Shown piece by piece: positions 8,915 through 17,648 of a stretch of 64,000 bases of DNA. The DNA comes from Rhodospirillales bacterium. GTDB taxonomy: Bacteria > Pseudomonadota > Alphaproteobacteria > Rhodospirillales_A > JACZKS01. Location: NCBI GenBank assembly GCA_018648445.1, contig JABGRG010000005.1:1-64000 (forward strand). Reading direction: 5' to 3'. Position numbers and translations under genes: made by a program. Within the stretch, counting starts at the first letter, position 1, and every line of letters starts with the position of its first letter. The notes below the pieces were generated by a model that was not told the origin of the DNA, ran no database searches, and saw nothing but the letters and a program-made list of their open reading frames with translations.

Positions 8915-9830
8915 TAGGCGGGTGGTTTTCGTGCCAATGCCGGGCGATGTCGATGCGCCGCGTCAGCCATACCTTGTCGTGGGACTGGACGTAATCGACG
9001 AAGCGCTTTAGGGCTTGGAATCGGGCCGGTTTGCCGACAATCCGGCAATGCAGGCCCAGCGACATCATCTTCGGTGTGTGCTCGCCTTCCTCATAGAGCG
9101 TATCGAACGCGTCCTTGATGTAGGTGAAGTACTGATCGCCCGAATTGAACCCCTGGGGCGTGCCGAAGCGCATGTCGTTGGTATCCAACGTATAGGGCAC
9201 GACCAGATGGTCGGGCTTTCCGGCCACCTTGCTCCAGAACGGCAGATCATCCGAATAGTCGTCCGCGTCGTAAACGAAGCCGCCCTCCTCGGCCACCAGT
9301 TGACGTGTGTTTTCACTGGTGCGGCCCGTGTACCAGCCAAGGGGTCGATCGCCGGTTATGCGCTTTTGAATTTCGATGGCGCGTTCCATGTGTTCGCGCT
9401 CTTCATCTACGGCCATGCCGTGGTAGTTGATCCAGCGCAAGCCGTGCGAACAAATCTCGTGACCATCCTTGAGCGCGGTTTCGATGACCAGCGGATTGCG
9501 TTCCATGGCCATGGCCACGCCGAACACCGTGATCGGGATTTGCCGTTCGCGGAAAAGGTTCAGAATTCGCCACACACCGGCGCGGCTGCCATATTCGTAC
9601 AGCGATTCCATGCTCATATGGCGTGCGCCGACAAACGGTTGGGCGCCGATGATTTCGGACAAAAACATCTCGGATGCTTCGTCGCCGTGAAGAATGCAGT
9701 TCTCGCCGCCCTCTTCGTAGTTGAGCACGAATTGCACGGCCACACGCGCGCCACCCGGCCATTTGGCGTCCGGCGGATTGGGGCCGTAGCCTTTTAAATC
9801 GCGGGGGTATTCAATAAAGTTATCGGACAT
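8898..9830 (-). CDS. puuE: PuuE-type allantoinase / polysaccharide-deacetylase fold hydrolase
   Basis: A 310-residue protein of the metal-independent allantoinase group (PuuE), which hydrolyses allantoin to allantoate. The characteristic N-terminal block (YPRDLKGYGPNPP, then FVLNYEEGGENCIL with GDEASE) is present, as are the NodB-like deacetylase strands ending in the SLGLHCRIVGKP region. Length fits the family (about 300-310). The start at 9830 is chosen because family similarity begins at MSDNFIEYPRD; the longer frame enters the upstream gene. It is the last gene of a leftward run with the racemase and Liv-type transporter. A related cyclic-amide substrate cannot be excluded. Confidence 0.85.
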   Translation of the reverse strand: MSDNFIEYPRDLKGYGPNPPDAKWPGGARVAVQFVLNYEEGGENCILHGDEASEMFLSEIIGAQPFVGARHMSMESLYEYGSRAGVWRILNLFRERQIPITVFGVAMAMERNPLVIETALKDGHEICSHGLRWINYHGMAVDEEREHMERAIEIQKRITGDRPLGWYTGRTSENTRQLVAEEGGFVYDADDYSDDLPFWSKVAGKPDHLVVPYTLDTNDMRFGTPQGFNSGDQYFTYIKDAFDTLYEEGEHTPKMMSLGLHCRIVGKPARFQALKRFVDYVQSHDKVWLTRRIDIARHWHENHPPKALSA

Positions 9831-9852
9831 CGTCTTTCCCCTGAAAACGTCG

Positions 9853-10545
9853 TTACTTTTCTCTCGGCGGCGCGTATCCGCCCAGCTTCGAGGTATGCAG
9901 GCCCAGGCGCACCATGCTTTCACAAAGGCCCACCGCGCAGGCCACGCCATCCAGAACCGGCACACCGTGATCCTCGGCAAGCGAGTTCGCCAAATCCGTC
10001 ATCCCCGCACAGCCTAGCACAATGGCCTCGGCGCGGTCCTCTTCGATGGCCCTGCTGATTTCCGCAGAAATTTGCGCCCGCGCATCGCCGGATTTGGTTT
10101 CAAGATCAAGCACCGGCACTTCGGCCGCCCGCACCGTGGCACAACGCGTGGCCAGCCCATAACGCGTGAGGTTGTGCTCGATTGCCGGAACGGAACGCGA
10201 CAATGTGGTAACAACCGAAAACTTGTTGGCCAGCATACTGGCCATGTGGAACGCCGCCTCGCCAACACCCAGCACCGGCGCATCGGTCATACATCTGAGC
10301 GCATCAAGACCGGTATCATCAAAGCACGCGAGCACAATCGCATCCGCGTCGGTATTTTCCCGCACCACGGAAATAAGGCCCGAGAGGCTCAGGGCTTCAT
10401 CATAATATCCTTCGACGCTGGCCGGTCCGTGATCGGGATTGACCGCGATAATTTCAGTTCCCGATGCCGCAATCCGTCGAGCGCCCTCACCGATCTTTTG
10501 CGTCATCGAAGCCGTTGTGTTGGGATTGGCAACAAGAATTCTCAT
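9853..10545 (-). CDS. Asp/Glu/hydantoin racemase family protein, probably allantoin or hydantoin racemase
   Basis: A 230-residue cofactor-independent racemase. The two catalytic cysteines are visible as IVLACFDDTG (Cys74) and IVLGCAGM (Cys179), and the N-terminus MRILVANPNTTASMT is typical of the hydantoin/allantoin racemase branch. These enzymes interconvert the enantiomers of ring ureides so a stereospecific hydrolase can finish the pool. The PuuE-type allantoinase lies 22 bases downstream, which makes allantoin the likeliest substrate. The upstream LivF-type gene ends 13 bases before the start. Confidence 0.87.
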   Translation of the reverse strand: MRILVANPNTTASMTQKIGEGARRIAASGTEIIAVNPDHGPASVEGYYDEALSLSGLISVVRENTDADAIVLACFDDTGLDALRCMTDAPVLGVGEAAFHMASMLANKFSVVTTLSRSVPAIEHNLTRYGLATRCATVRAAEVPVLDLETKSGDARAQISAEISRAIEEDRAEAIVLGCAGMTDLANSLAEDHGVPVLDGVACAVGLCESMVRLGLHTSKLGGYAPPREK

Positions 10546-10558
10546 TATTTAGCCCCGA

Positions 10559-11281
10559 TCAAACTTCCGCACCCAGATAAGCGGCTTTAATCCTGTCGTC
10601 ATTCAACAGATCCTTGGAATTACCGCTCAACACGATAGAGCCTGTCGCCATAGCATAGGTTCGATGTGAAATGCTAAGGGCCATTCGCGAATTTTGCTCA
10701 ACCAGCAGGACCGTCACCTTTTCATCGCGGTTGATGGCGACAATCGAACGGGCGATGTCCTGCACCAGTTTCGGTGCGATGCCCAGCGACGGCTCATCCA
10801 GAAGCAAGAGACGCGGCGCGGCCATAAGCGCCCGGCCAATAACCAGCATCTGCTGCTCGCCGCCGCTTAGCGTTCCAGCGGTTTGGGAGTATCGCTCCAG
10901 AAGGCGGGGGAAACGTTCCAGCACACTATCCAACGAACGCTGAATGTCTGCTTTTCCCGAGCGCGTAAAGGCGCCCATGAGCAGGTTGTCCTTCACCGTC
11001 ATGAAGGGGAAGACACGACGGCCCTCCGGCACCATGGCGATACCTTTTTTGACGATTTCAGCCGGGTTCGTTCCGTCAAGGCGTTCCCCTTGAAAGTGGA
11101 TTTCGCCACTTCGGATTCCCTGCAAACCAGTAATCGCACGAAGGATGGACGATTTGCCTGCGCCATTGGCGCCAATCAACGCCACCGTTTCCCCTTCGTT
11201 TAGATCGATGGAGACACCCTTCAGCGCGTAAACGTGATCATAGTACAGTTCGACGTTGTCGAATTTCAGCATTTCGCTCAT
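10559..11281 (-). CDS. livF: branched-chain-amino-acid-type ABC transporter ATPase (LivF)
   Basis: ABC ATPase of 240 residues, LivF type. Walker A GANGAGKSS is at residues 37-45, the signature LSGGEQQ near 138 and Walker B LLLLDEPSLG follows. Start 11281 (ATG) is taken rather than the GTG immediately before it, which abuts the stop of livG. It works with livG, livM, livH and the upstream binding protein. The family imports branched-chain amino acids, but also urea and amides; the racemase and allantoinase downstream suggest a ureide or related compound here. Confidence 0.9.
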   Translation of the reverse strand: MSEMLKFDNVELYYDHVYALKGVSIDLNEGETVALIGANGAGKSSILRAITGLQGIRSGEIHFQGERLDGTNPAEIVKKGIAMVPEGRRVFPFMTVKDNLLMGAFTRSGKADIQRSLDSVLERFPRLLERYSQTAGTLSGGEQQMLVIGRALMAAPRLLLLDEPSLGIAPKLVQDIARSIVAINRDEKVTVLLVEQNSRMALSISHRTYAMATGSIVLSGNSKDLLNDDRIKAAYLGAEV

Positions 11282-11284
11282 CAC

Positions 11285-12064
11285 TTACATTCCGATCTCA
11301 TCATCTTCACTGCCCAGATATGCCTCAATGACCTTTTCATTCGCCTGAATTTCTTCGGGCGTGCCTTCGGCGATTTTGTCACCGAAATTGATCACGACAA
11401 TCCTGTCGGAAATCTCCATTACGGCATCCATGTCGTGTTCGACCAGAAGCACGGTGACGCCGCGGTCGCGCACGCCACGAACCAACTCCACCGTATGCAT
11501 GGTTTCATCCCGGTTCATGCCCGCGAAAGGCTCATCCAGAAGCAAAACGGTTGGATTGGTCGCTAGGCCGATAGCAATACCAAGAGCACGCAAATGTCCT
11601 TGCGGAAGGTTGCTGGCGATCTCATCCCTGATATCGCCAAGTCCCAGAAATTCCACAATTTCGTCAGCGGAGCGGCCAAATTCCTTTTCGTCGGCAACGG
11701 CCGTGTGTGTGCCAAGGAAATAGCCGGCAAGATTGGCCTGTGATCGCAGGTGATGGGAAACAATCACGTTATCGCGAACCGACATGCTCTTGAAAATCGT
11801 GGTTTCCTGGAACGTGCGAACGACCCCTTTGCGCGCCACCACATGGGGCGCCAGGTCGGAGATGCGTTCACTCTTGAACAGGACTTCGCCGCTTGTGGTT
11901 CGCAGGAAGGACGAAATGAGCTTGAACAAGGTGGACTTGCCGGCCCCGTTTGGTCCGATAACGGACAGGATTTCCCTGTCGTTGACCTCGAAAGAGACGT
12001 CGTTGACGGCGGTCAGGCCGCCAAATTTCTTGGTGACGCCTTTAACTTCAAGAAGCGCGCTCAT
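11285..12064 (-). CDS. livG: branched-chain-amino-acid-type ABC transporter ATPase (LivG)
   Basis: ABC ATPase of 259 residues, LivG type. Walker A is GPNGAGKST (residues 37-45) and Walker B is VLLLDEPFAGMN. The signature region reads LPQGHLRALGIA instead of the canonical LSGGQ, a divergence often seen in LivG. A four-base ATGA overlap links its start to the stop of livM. It ends just before livF. Confidence 0.9.
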   Translation of the reverse strand: MSALLEVKGVTKKFGGLTAVNDVSFEVNDREILSVIGPNGAGKSTLFKLISSFLRTTSGEVLFKSERISDLAPHVVARKGVVRTFQETTIFKSMSVRDNVIVSHHLRSQANLAGYFLGTHTAVADEKEFGRSADEIVEFLGLGDIRDEIASNLPQGHLRALGIAIGLATNPTVLLLDEPFAGMNRDETMHTVELVRGVRDRGVTVLLVEHDMDAVMEISDRIVVINFGDKIAEGTPEEIQANEKVIEAYLGSEDDEIGM

Positions 12065-13041
12065 TTGCCGGCCCCCCGCTTATGAAATATGGGTAGGCTC
12101 AGGATGCCATTGGGCAAGGTCACAATGAGCATGATCAAAATCGCCGAGTAAATCAGCAACTGGTACTTGCCGGTGGTAAACAGCACGTCCCACCCGAAAT
12201 AGATCATGAAGGTGCCCAGCATCGGGCCGAATACATAACCGAGGCCGCCCAAGAAGCAATTGAGCATGAAATCCACCGAGTCCTTCACCGGGAAGCTCGC
12301 CGGATAGATGGACCGGGAAATCGCCACGAAAATCGCGCCTGAAATCCCGCCCAGAAACGAGGATATGGCGTACGCGATGATCCGCAGATAAGAGATATTG
12401 ACGCCGATCGACGAGGCCAGCTCTTCGTTCTGCTGCAACGAACGGCACAGATGACCGATCCGCGAATTGACCAATCGATAAAGCCCCGCAAAGCTCGCAA
12501 CCATCAAAATGGTGGCCAGGTAGTAGAAGGCCAGTTTCACGTTCTCGATGGTCGAAAAGTCGGGAATGAGGGTCAGCCCGAAAATCGAGATTTCGCCGGG
12601 CAGTGGGATGGACGAAATACCCTTTGCACCGTTTGTGATCGGCAATGCCAGAGCCGTCAGTCGCGCCACTTCCGTCAAAACCAGCGTGATCATGGCGAAA
12701 TAGACACCCCGCAGACGCAGGATTGGTAATCCGATCAACACGGACAAAAAGGCGCAAAACAACCCTGCAAGCGGGATCGTCAGCCAGAAGGAAACGCCGT
12801 ATTTAACGACAAGGACAGCTGAAACGTATCCGCCAGCCAAGGCGTAAGCGCCTTGACCGATATTGATGCGGCCAATGTAGAAGGTCAGCCACACCCCGCC
12901 GCTGGCAATCGACAGCAACGCGACGGACGTCAGCGTGTAATAGAAGTCCCAACGGCCGCTCACGTGGATCAGCCATGGCACGACGATGAATACGGTTAGC
13001 AGAAATACCGCGACCCCGATAATTTGATTTCTTTGAAACAT
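12061..13041 (-). CDS. livM: Liv-type ABC transporter permease (LivM)
   Basis: Integral membrane protein of 326 residues, LivM type, with about nine hydrophobic segments and the conserved GLPILRLRGVYFAMITL block. The first helix follows a short MFQRNQ start. It pairs with LivH to form the inner-membrane channel. Its coupling to livG is a four-base overlap, and livH ends seven bases upstream. Confidence 0.9.
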   Translation of the reverse strand: MFQRNQIIGVAVFLLTVFIVVPWLIHVSGRWDFYYTLTSVALLSIASGGVWLTFYIGRINIGQGAYALAGGYVSAVLVVKYGVSFWLTIPLAGLFCAFLSVLIGLPILRLRGVYFAMITLVLTEVARLTALALPITNGAKGISSIPLPGEISIFGLTLIPDFSTIENVKLAFYYLATILMVASFAGLYRLVNSRIGHLCRSLQQNEELASSIGVNISYLRIIAYAISSFLGGISGAIFVAISRSIYPASFPVKDSVDFMLNCFLGGLGYVFGPMLGTFMIYFGWDVLFTTGKYQLLIYSAILIMLIVTLPNGILSLPIFHKRGAGK

Positions 13042-13048
13042 CGTTTCA

Positions 13049-13921
13049 TCAACCCCAGGGTTTGCCCATGAGCCCTTGCGGGCGGATGGCGAGGAACACC
13101 ATCAAGGACGCAAAAATCACGAGATAAGTGATGTCTCCGTACTCGGCCAACACCGACAGGCCGATGGATTCCATCATGCCAAGAATGAAGCCGCCAGCGA
13201 TGGCCCCGGAAATCACACCGGCGCCGCCAATCATCACCATCATGAATGCCTTAATCGACGTCGGCCCGCCCATGCCCAGATTGACACCGGTAATGGTGAC
13301 CAGAAGGCCGCCGACCACACCCGCCAGCATGGCGCCCAGCGCGAAACCGATCATGGAATACTGGCGGACGTCGACCCCCATAAGCTGGGCGGCTGCCTTG
13401 TCCTGAGCCAGGGCTCGCATGGCTCGGCCCGTCTTCGAATACTGCATGTAAAAGATGAAGCCGCCGATCGACAAGATCGCAAGAACGCCAATCAATATCT
13501 TATCGTATGGCATCACCATCGTGTAATTGTCGTAGTTGAACAGGCCGTTGATGATCTTGGGCACCCCGCGCTGCTTTTCGCCGAATGCCAAGAGAATGAC
13601 CGCATCCAGGAAAAAGGCGATGCCCGCGGCAAGAAGCATGGTGCTTTCTTCGCGCACCGATTTTCGGATGACCGGACCGAACAGATACTTTTCAACAAGC
13701 GCGCCGACGATCGCCAGCGTCAACGCGGAGGCCGCCAATCCCACAACAAAGGGCAAACCGAGCTGTGCGTAGACGGTGTATGTGACGAACCCGCCAATCA
13801 CATACATTTGCCCGTGCGCAAAATTGAGAACGCCCATCAGGGCAAAAATCAACGTCAACCCCAAGGCAATCAGAGCGTATTGCGCCCCCAGGTATAAACC
13901 GTTCGCAAGAATCTGTTCCAT
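13049..13921 (-). CDS. livH: Liv-type ABC transporter permease (LivH)
   Basis: Integral membrane protein of 290 residues, LivH type, starting MEQILANGLYLGAQYALIA and carrying the conserved LNFAHGQMYVIG stretch. The start at 13921 is chosen because similarity begins there; an upstream extension would read through a hairpin (13941-13979). It follows the binding-protein gene with that hairpin in between. Confidence 0.9.
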   Translation of the reverse strand: MEQILANGLYLGAQYALIALGLTLIFALMGVLNFAHGQMYVIGGFVTYTVYAQLGLPFVVGLAASALTLAIVGALVEKYLFGPVIRKSVREESTMLLAAGIAFFLDAVILLAFGEKQRGVPKIINGLFNYDNYTMVMPYDKILIGVLAILSIGGFIFYMQYSKTGRAMRALAQDKAAAQLMGVDVRQYSMIGFALGAMLAGVVGGLLVTITGVNLGMGGPTSIKAFMMVMIGGAGVISGAIAGGFILGMMESIGLSVLAEYGDITYLVIFASLMVFLAIRPQGLMGKPWG

Positions 13922-13940
13922 GAAACAAGTCCAGTTTTGA

Positions 13941-13979
13941 GAAGGGCCCGGGGAATTGAGAGATCGCCCCGAGCCCTTC
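13941..13979 (-). terminator. intercistronic hairpin between binding protein and permease genes
   Basis: GAAGGGCCCGGGG (13941-13953) pairs with CCCCGAGCCCTTC (13967-13979), 12 of 13 positions, with a 13-base loop. It has no long T run, so it more likely stabilises the upstream binding-protein mRNA or ends part of the transcripts than stops them all. This arrangement is common where the binding protein is needed in excess. Confidence 0.5.
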
Positions 13980-14004
13980 ATTGCACAGGAGAGGTGCCTG
14001 TCAA

Positions 14005-15207
14005 TTAGTCTACTTCAGCAATGAACAGCGTTTCAAATTTGCCGTTCTTGTACGCGTTCACAACCATCGGAACGGAAACCTGGCGTTTCTGTCCGAATGA
14101 GGTCATGCCGACGTATTTCAGTTTGGAGTCGCCTTTCATGTAGATGTTCTCGGCGGCCAGCGTCTCCATGGTCTTCTTGAACTCGGCGACATTGTCGATG
14201 GATGCGGGATTAGCTTTCATCGTTTCGAGAATGTATTCGAGCGCATAGACCTTGGTGTTGGACTCATCGTTATATTCGCCGAACATTTTTGTGTAACGGG
14301 CAACGAATTCGCGCATGGCATCGGTCGCGATTTTCGGCGTTGACGCACCACCCACCGAAATGAAGCCGTCGGCGAGATCGCCAGCGCCTTCCTTAAGAAC
14401 CGCAGCATCCTGCGCCGTTTCCGTTGAAATCAGACCCGCGTAACCAAGTTCACGCGCGGCGCGAATAAGCTGCGGAGCATTGGCCGGCGCAACACCGGAC
14501 AGAACCAGCAGATCGGGCTTTTTGCGCATGACGGGCGTTAGAACCGGCGAGAAATCGGTCGTGTCCACCTGGTACGTGATGTTGCTGGAAACCACGTTCA
14601 GGCCAAGGGCCTTGGCCGCCGCAACGCCACCTTCGCGCTGGCTCAACGGATCGGATTCATTCGCCGATACAAAAGCGACATTTTTGACGCCCTTGTTTTC
14701 CTTCAGATATTTGTAGATCGCCGGACCGGATTGATAGTTGGCGACCATTCCGAGGACCGCGTTCGATGCCGGCTTCACGTAGAGCGACTTGGGGAAAGCA
14801 TAAGGGAAGTACATAATGTCGTTCTGTTCGGCCACCGGGCGAACGGCTGCCGCACCGTCGTCAACGTTGGGACCGACCACGTAATGGATGCCTTCCTGAG
14901 CCATCTTTTCCATGCCCGCGATAGCGCGCTTGGGATCTTTCTGATCATCAAAAGTGACGATCTCGACGTCATATGTCGTGCCGCCGATTTTAATTCCGCC
15001 GAGTTCATTGATCCACGCGGCGCGCGTTTGCATGGAACGGGCATTCGAAATGCCCCATGCCGCCGCCGGGCCACTGGTTACGCCGACAAAGCCGATCTTC
15101 AGTGTCTTATTCGCGGCATCCGCGACGCCCATCCCAGCGAGCGCCAAGGAAGCTGTGGCCATGGCGCTAACGGCCATAAATTTTAGTACGCTACGTCTCT
15201 TGATCAT
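14005..15207 (-). CDS. Liv-type periplasmic substrate-binding protein
   Basis: Type-I periplasmic binding protein of 400 residues (Leu/Ile/Val-binding or amide-binding branch). The signal peptide begins MIKRRSVLKF and is cleaved near VADA-A; the twin Arg with VLK resembles a Tat motif, which would imply export in folded form. The mature part starts KTLKIGFVGVTSGPAA. GGGAGATGG precedes the ATG at 15207. It is first in the leftward liv-racemase-puuE operon, and the divergent GntR gene starts 209 bases away. Confidence 0.88.
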   Translation of the reverse strand: MIKRRSVLKFMAVSAMATASLALAGMGVADAANKTLKIGFVGVTSGPAAAWGISNARSMQTRAAWINELGGIKIGGTTYDVEIVTFDDQKDPKRAIAGMEKMAQEGIHYVVGPNVDDGAAAVRPVAEQNDIMYFPYAFPKSLYVKPASNAVLGMVANYQSGPAIYKYLKENKGVKNVAFVSANESDPLSQREGGVAAAKALGLNVVSSNITYQVDTTDFSPVLTPVMRKKPDLLVLSGVAPANAPQLIRAARELGYAGLISTETAQDAAVLKEGAGDLADGFISVGGASTPKIATDAMREFVARYTKMFGEYNDESNTKVYALEYILETMKANPASIDNVAEFKKTMETLAAENIYMKGDSKLKYVGMTSFGQKRQVSVPMVVNAYKNGKFETLFIAEVD

Positions 15208-15270
15208 TTTCCATCTCCCTGATGTGTATCGATAAACGACCGATCATTTCCGTGAAAGGGTTGCACACGA

Positions 15271-15287
15271 AATTGTTAACAATTATA
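15271..15287 (-). promoter_or_regulatory. 14-bp palindromic operator overlapping a -10 box
   Basis: AATTGTTAACAATT at 15271-15284 is a perfect palindrome containing TTGTTAACAA, which fits the TNGT..ACNA pattern of FCD-type GntR sites. A TATAAT on the minus strand (15287 to 15282) overlaps it, about 75 bases before the binding-protein ATG. A repressor bound here would cover the -10. No convincing -35 is visible. The divergent GntR gene at 15417 is the obvious candidate regulator. Confidence 0.55.
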
Positions 15288-15416
15288 TTATTGTTTGTCT
15301 ACCATTTAATTTTATTTTCTCGACAACTCGTTTAGGTATTGTTGATGTTGTGGCACTTGCCATATTAACGATACAAGGCTAAAACACCGCAATTCGGGTC
15401 AATTGGTAGAGAGCGT

Positions 15417-16124
15417 ATGTTGAAGATCTCAGAAAATCAGGAGAATCCGGACACCGGATTGAACGAAGAACAGATTGTTGATCGCATTTTCGAAGCGGTG
15501 ATCGAACAACGCCTGCCGCCCGGCACGAAACTCTCTGAAACGGTGCTTTGCGACGCATTCGGCGTTGGCCGCATGCGCATTCGCCGCAGTCTTCTGCTGT
15601 TGGCCAGCCGCAACATCGTCGATCTTCAATCGAATCGCGGGGCCTATATTTCGAGCCCCACGCCGCAGCAGGCCCGCGAGGTTTTTGAAACCCGCCGCGC
15701 CATTGAGCCAAATGTTTGCCGAATCGCGGTCGAGCGTGCAACCGATCGCGACATCCGTAGCCTGGAGAAGCACCTCAAGAAAGAGCACGCGGCCCATTCG
15801 GCCGGGGATCGGCGTCTGTCGATCCGTCTTTCAGGGCTTTTCCACGTGAAGCTGGCGGAAATAGCGGTCAATGAAGTCATGGAGCGGATCGTCAAGGAAT
15901 TGGTGACCCGCACGTCTTTGATTATTGGCATGTTCGGCGCCGCAGGCACGGCAAACTGTCATTCCGACGAGCATGCCGCGCTCCTGAACGCCTTCAAGAG
16001 CAGGCAGCAGGGTGACGCTGCGCTGCAAATGATCGCTCACCTCGAAAATATTGAAACACAGGTCGATCTTTCCACCGACCGCGAATCGCAAGTCGATCTG
16101 GTCGAGATTTTCGGTCAGGAATGA
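15417..16124 (+). CDS. GntR family (FCD) transcriptional regulator, next to Liv operon
   Basis: A 235-residue regulator with a winged helix at about 18-85 (LSETVLCDAFGVGRMRIRR) and an FCD ligand-binding domain. The metal-binding histidines appear in FHVKLAEIA, DEHAALL and MIAHLENIE. Such proteins usually repress a nearby catabolic operon until a small acid or amide binds. It is divergent from the Liv-type operon, with the palindrome at 15271-15284 between them. It resembles the two other FCD regulators in this window in domain order and in the VDLVEIFG-like tail. Confidence 0.9.
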   Translation: MLKISENQENPDTGLNEEQIVDRIFEAVIEQRLPPGTKLSETVLCDAFGVGRMRIRRSLLLLASRNIVDLQSNRGAYISSPTPQQAREVFETRRAIEPNVCRIAVERATDRDIRSLEKHLKKEHAAHSAGDRRLSIRLSGLFHVKLAEIAVNEVMERIVKELVTRTSLIIGMFGAAGTANCHSDEHAALLNAFKSRQQGDAALQMIAHLENIETQVDLSTDRESQVDLVEIFGQE

Positions 16125-16303
16125 ATTGAGCGACCGCTCATTCGTTCACAGTCAAAGCCCGTATATTAGGCTCGGAAGCGGCAACCCCGCAGGCCACGAG
16201 TGATTTCCACCCGACTTCCGCGGGTTTGGAATGAAGGCCATCGGCTCGGCAATGACGCCGGTGTCGGCCAGAGTTACTCCCCCCGCAATATTATTTCAGC
16301 GTG

Positions 16304-16322
16304 CGAAATAGATATAATTTCG
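16304..16322 (+). promoter_or_regulatory. inverted repeat in TRAP operon control region
   Basis: CGAAAT (16304-16309) and ATTTCG (16317-16322) form a perfect inverted repeat around AGATATA. Its position upstream of the TRAP operon suggests an operator, but no matching repressor can be named. Confidence 0.3.
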
Positions 16323-16418
16323 TATGCAAAATGACGTTTATTCGGTATACTGTTTAGGTGATTTGAGATTGGCGCGGTGGTGCCGGGCCAATAGTTAACG
16401 AGTCAATAGTCGGCTCTT

Positions 16419-16427
16419 TTGTCACAA
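16419..16427 (+). promoter_or_regulatory. candidate GntR half-site pair TTGT-C-ACAA
   Basis: TTGTCACAA about 60 bases before the TRAP binding-protein ATG matches the TTGT...ACAA arms seen near the other two FCD regulators, with a one-base instead of two-base spacer. It is a candidate site for the regulator encoded at 21108-21827. Confidence 0.35.
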
Positions 16428-16485
16428 GTTCAGGCCTGAGCCGGTTCATCGGCTGAATAGAACAAATGATACAAGGAGGATTGTC

Positions 16486-17568
16486 ATGACGAGTTACGGA
16501 TACGGGAAAAAAATACTGACAGCCGTCGCCGTTTGCGCGCTGGCGTTGTCGGCGTTGGCCGGGCCGGTGCAGGCCGAGGCGAAATACAAGTGGAAGCTGA
16601 CGACCTTCGTTCCGGAAAACAGTGGAACGTACCGGGATTTCGTCAAGGTGTTTATCAAATACGTCCACGACATCACGGATGGTGAAGTCGAAATCAAGGG
16701 CTTCGGCGTCGGCGTTTTGGCCAATGCCTTCGAAGGCCCCAAAGCGGTACAGGACGGCGTTGCCGATATCGCGTTCTTCTATCCTGCGTTCTTGGTCAAC
16801 AAAGACCCGGCAAACGCCATTTTCACAGGAATGCCCGGCGGTCTTTCGGCGGAAGCCATGTTCCATTGGCTCTATGAGGGCGGCGGTGAAAAGCTTTGGG
16901 TCGATCAGCGGCGCGAAACCATGGGTTTGCACCCGGTTATCGGCGGCATTGGCCCGACCGAAATTTTCATGAACTCACACAAAGCCGTACGTACCGAAGC
17001 CGACTTGAAGGGGCTGAAGGCGCGCACCGCCGGCGCGTGGGCCGACCTTCTTTCGGAACTGGGTGCTTCGCCGACCGTTCTTCAGGTGACCGAAATTTTC
17101 ACCTCGCTGGAACGTAAGATTATCGACGCCACCGAGTTCGCGACTCCCAGCACCAACATCATTCTGGGTTATCACAATGTCGCCAAATACATCATCATCC
17201 CTGGCATTCATTCGCCGAGCTTCGCCTACGAAGCGCTGTGGAAAAAGGATGTGTGGGACGGCCTTTCCGACGACCTGAAGGCCAAATTGGAACTGGCCGG
17301 ACGCATGGCCACCCTGACCGGCTTCCTCAAGACGGGAATGGCCGATCTGGAAGCGGTCAAGAAACTGCAGGCGGGCAACAACGAATTCGTCACCCTGTCG
17401 CCCGAACTGATCAAAAAGGTTCGCGTGATTGCACGTGCGTGGTCGGAACGCAAAGCGGCCGAGCAGACGGCAAAGGGTAATCCGTGGATGCAGAAGGTTA
17501 CGACGTCCTACTACGATTTCCAGGACAAGTGGGTCAAATACGGTGACTACCGTTTGGGTGACAAATAA
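16486..17568 (+). CDS. dctP: TRAP transporter solute-binding protein (DctP family)
   Basis: A 360-residue periplasmic binding protein of the TRAP family. Signal peptide residues 1-30 end AGPVQAEA. The mature protein begins KYKWKLTTFVPEN. The central GLKARTAGAWADLLSELGASP contains the Arg that normally binds the substrate carboxylate. AAGGAGG lies upstream of the ATG. With the two permease genes downstream it forms a Na+-driven importer of an organic acid; the acid itself is not identifiable. Confidence 0.9.
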   Translation: MTSYGYGKKILTAVAVCALALSALAGPVQAEAKYKWKLTTFVPENSGTYRDFVKVFIKYVHDITDGEVEIKGFGVGVLANAFEGPKAVQDGVADIAFFYPAFLVNKDPANAIFTGMPGGLSAEAMFHWLYEGGGEKLWVDQRRETMGLHPVIGGIGPTEIFMNSHKAVRTEADLKGLKARTAGAWADLLSELGASPTVLQVTEIFTSLERKIIDATEFATPSTNIILGYHNVAKYIIIPGIHSPSFAYEALWKKDVWDGLSDDLKAKLELAGRMATLTGFLKTGMADLEAVKKLQAGNNEFVTLSPELIKKVRVIARAWSERKAAEQTAKGNPWMQKVTTSYYDFQDKWVKYGDYRLGDK

Positions 17569-17592
17569 GACCCACTGCTGATAAACAATAAT

Positions 17593-17625
17593 GGTGGCGA
17601 GGCTCCGAAACGGGGTCTCGCTACC
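17593..17625 (+). terminator. intercistronic hairpin after TRAP binding protein
   Basis: GGTGGCGAGGCTCC (17593-17606) pairs with GGGGTCTCGCTACC (17612-17625) at 11 of 14 positions, with some G-T pairs. It lies between the binding protein and the small permease, so it probably protects or partly terminates the upstream message, as in the other two transporter operons here. Confidence 0.45.
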
Positions 17626-17648
17626 GATTCGCGGGGAAACGTCTGGAA

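Larger units (their letters stand above)
16125..16485. other. 361-base regulatory gap upstream of TRAP operon
   Basis: No gene seen. Just after the GntR stop is a small TGAGCG/CGCTCA hairpin that may end that transcript. Further on are an inverted repeat (16304-16322) and a TTGT-ACAA type site (16419-16427), listed separately, then a strong AAGGAGG ribosome-binding site before the TRAP binding protein. Confidence 0.6.
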
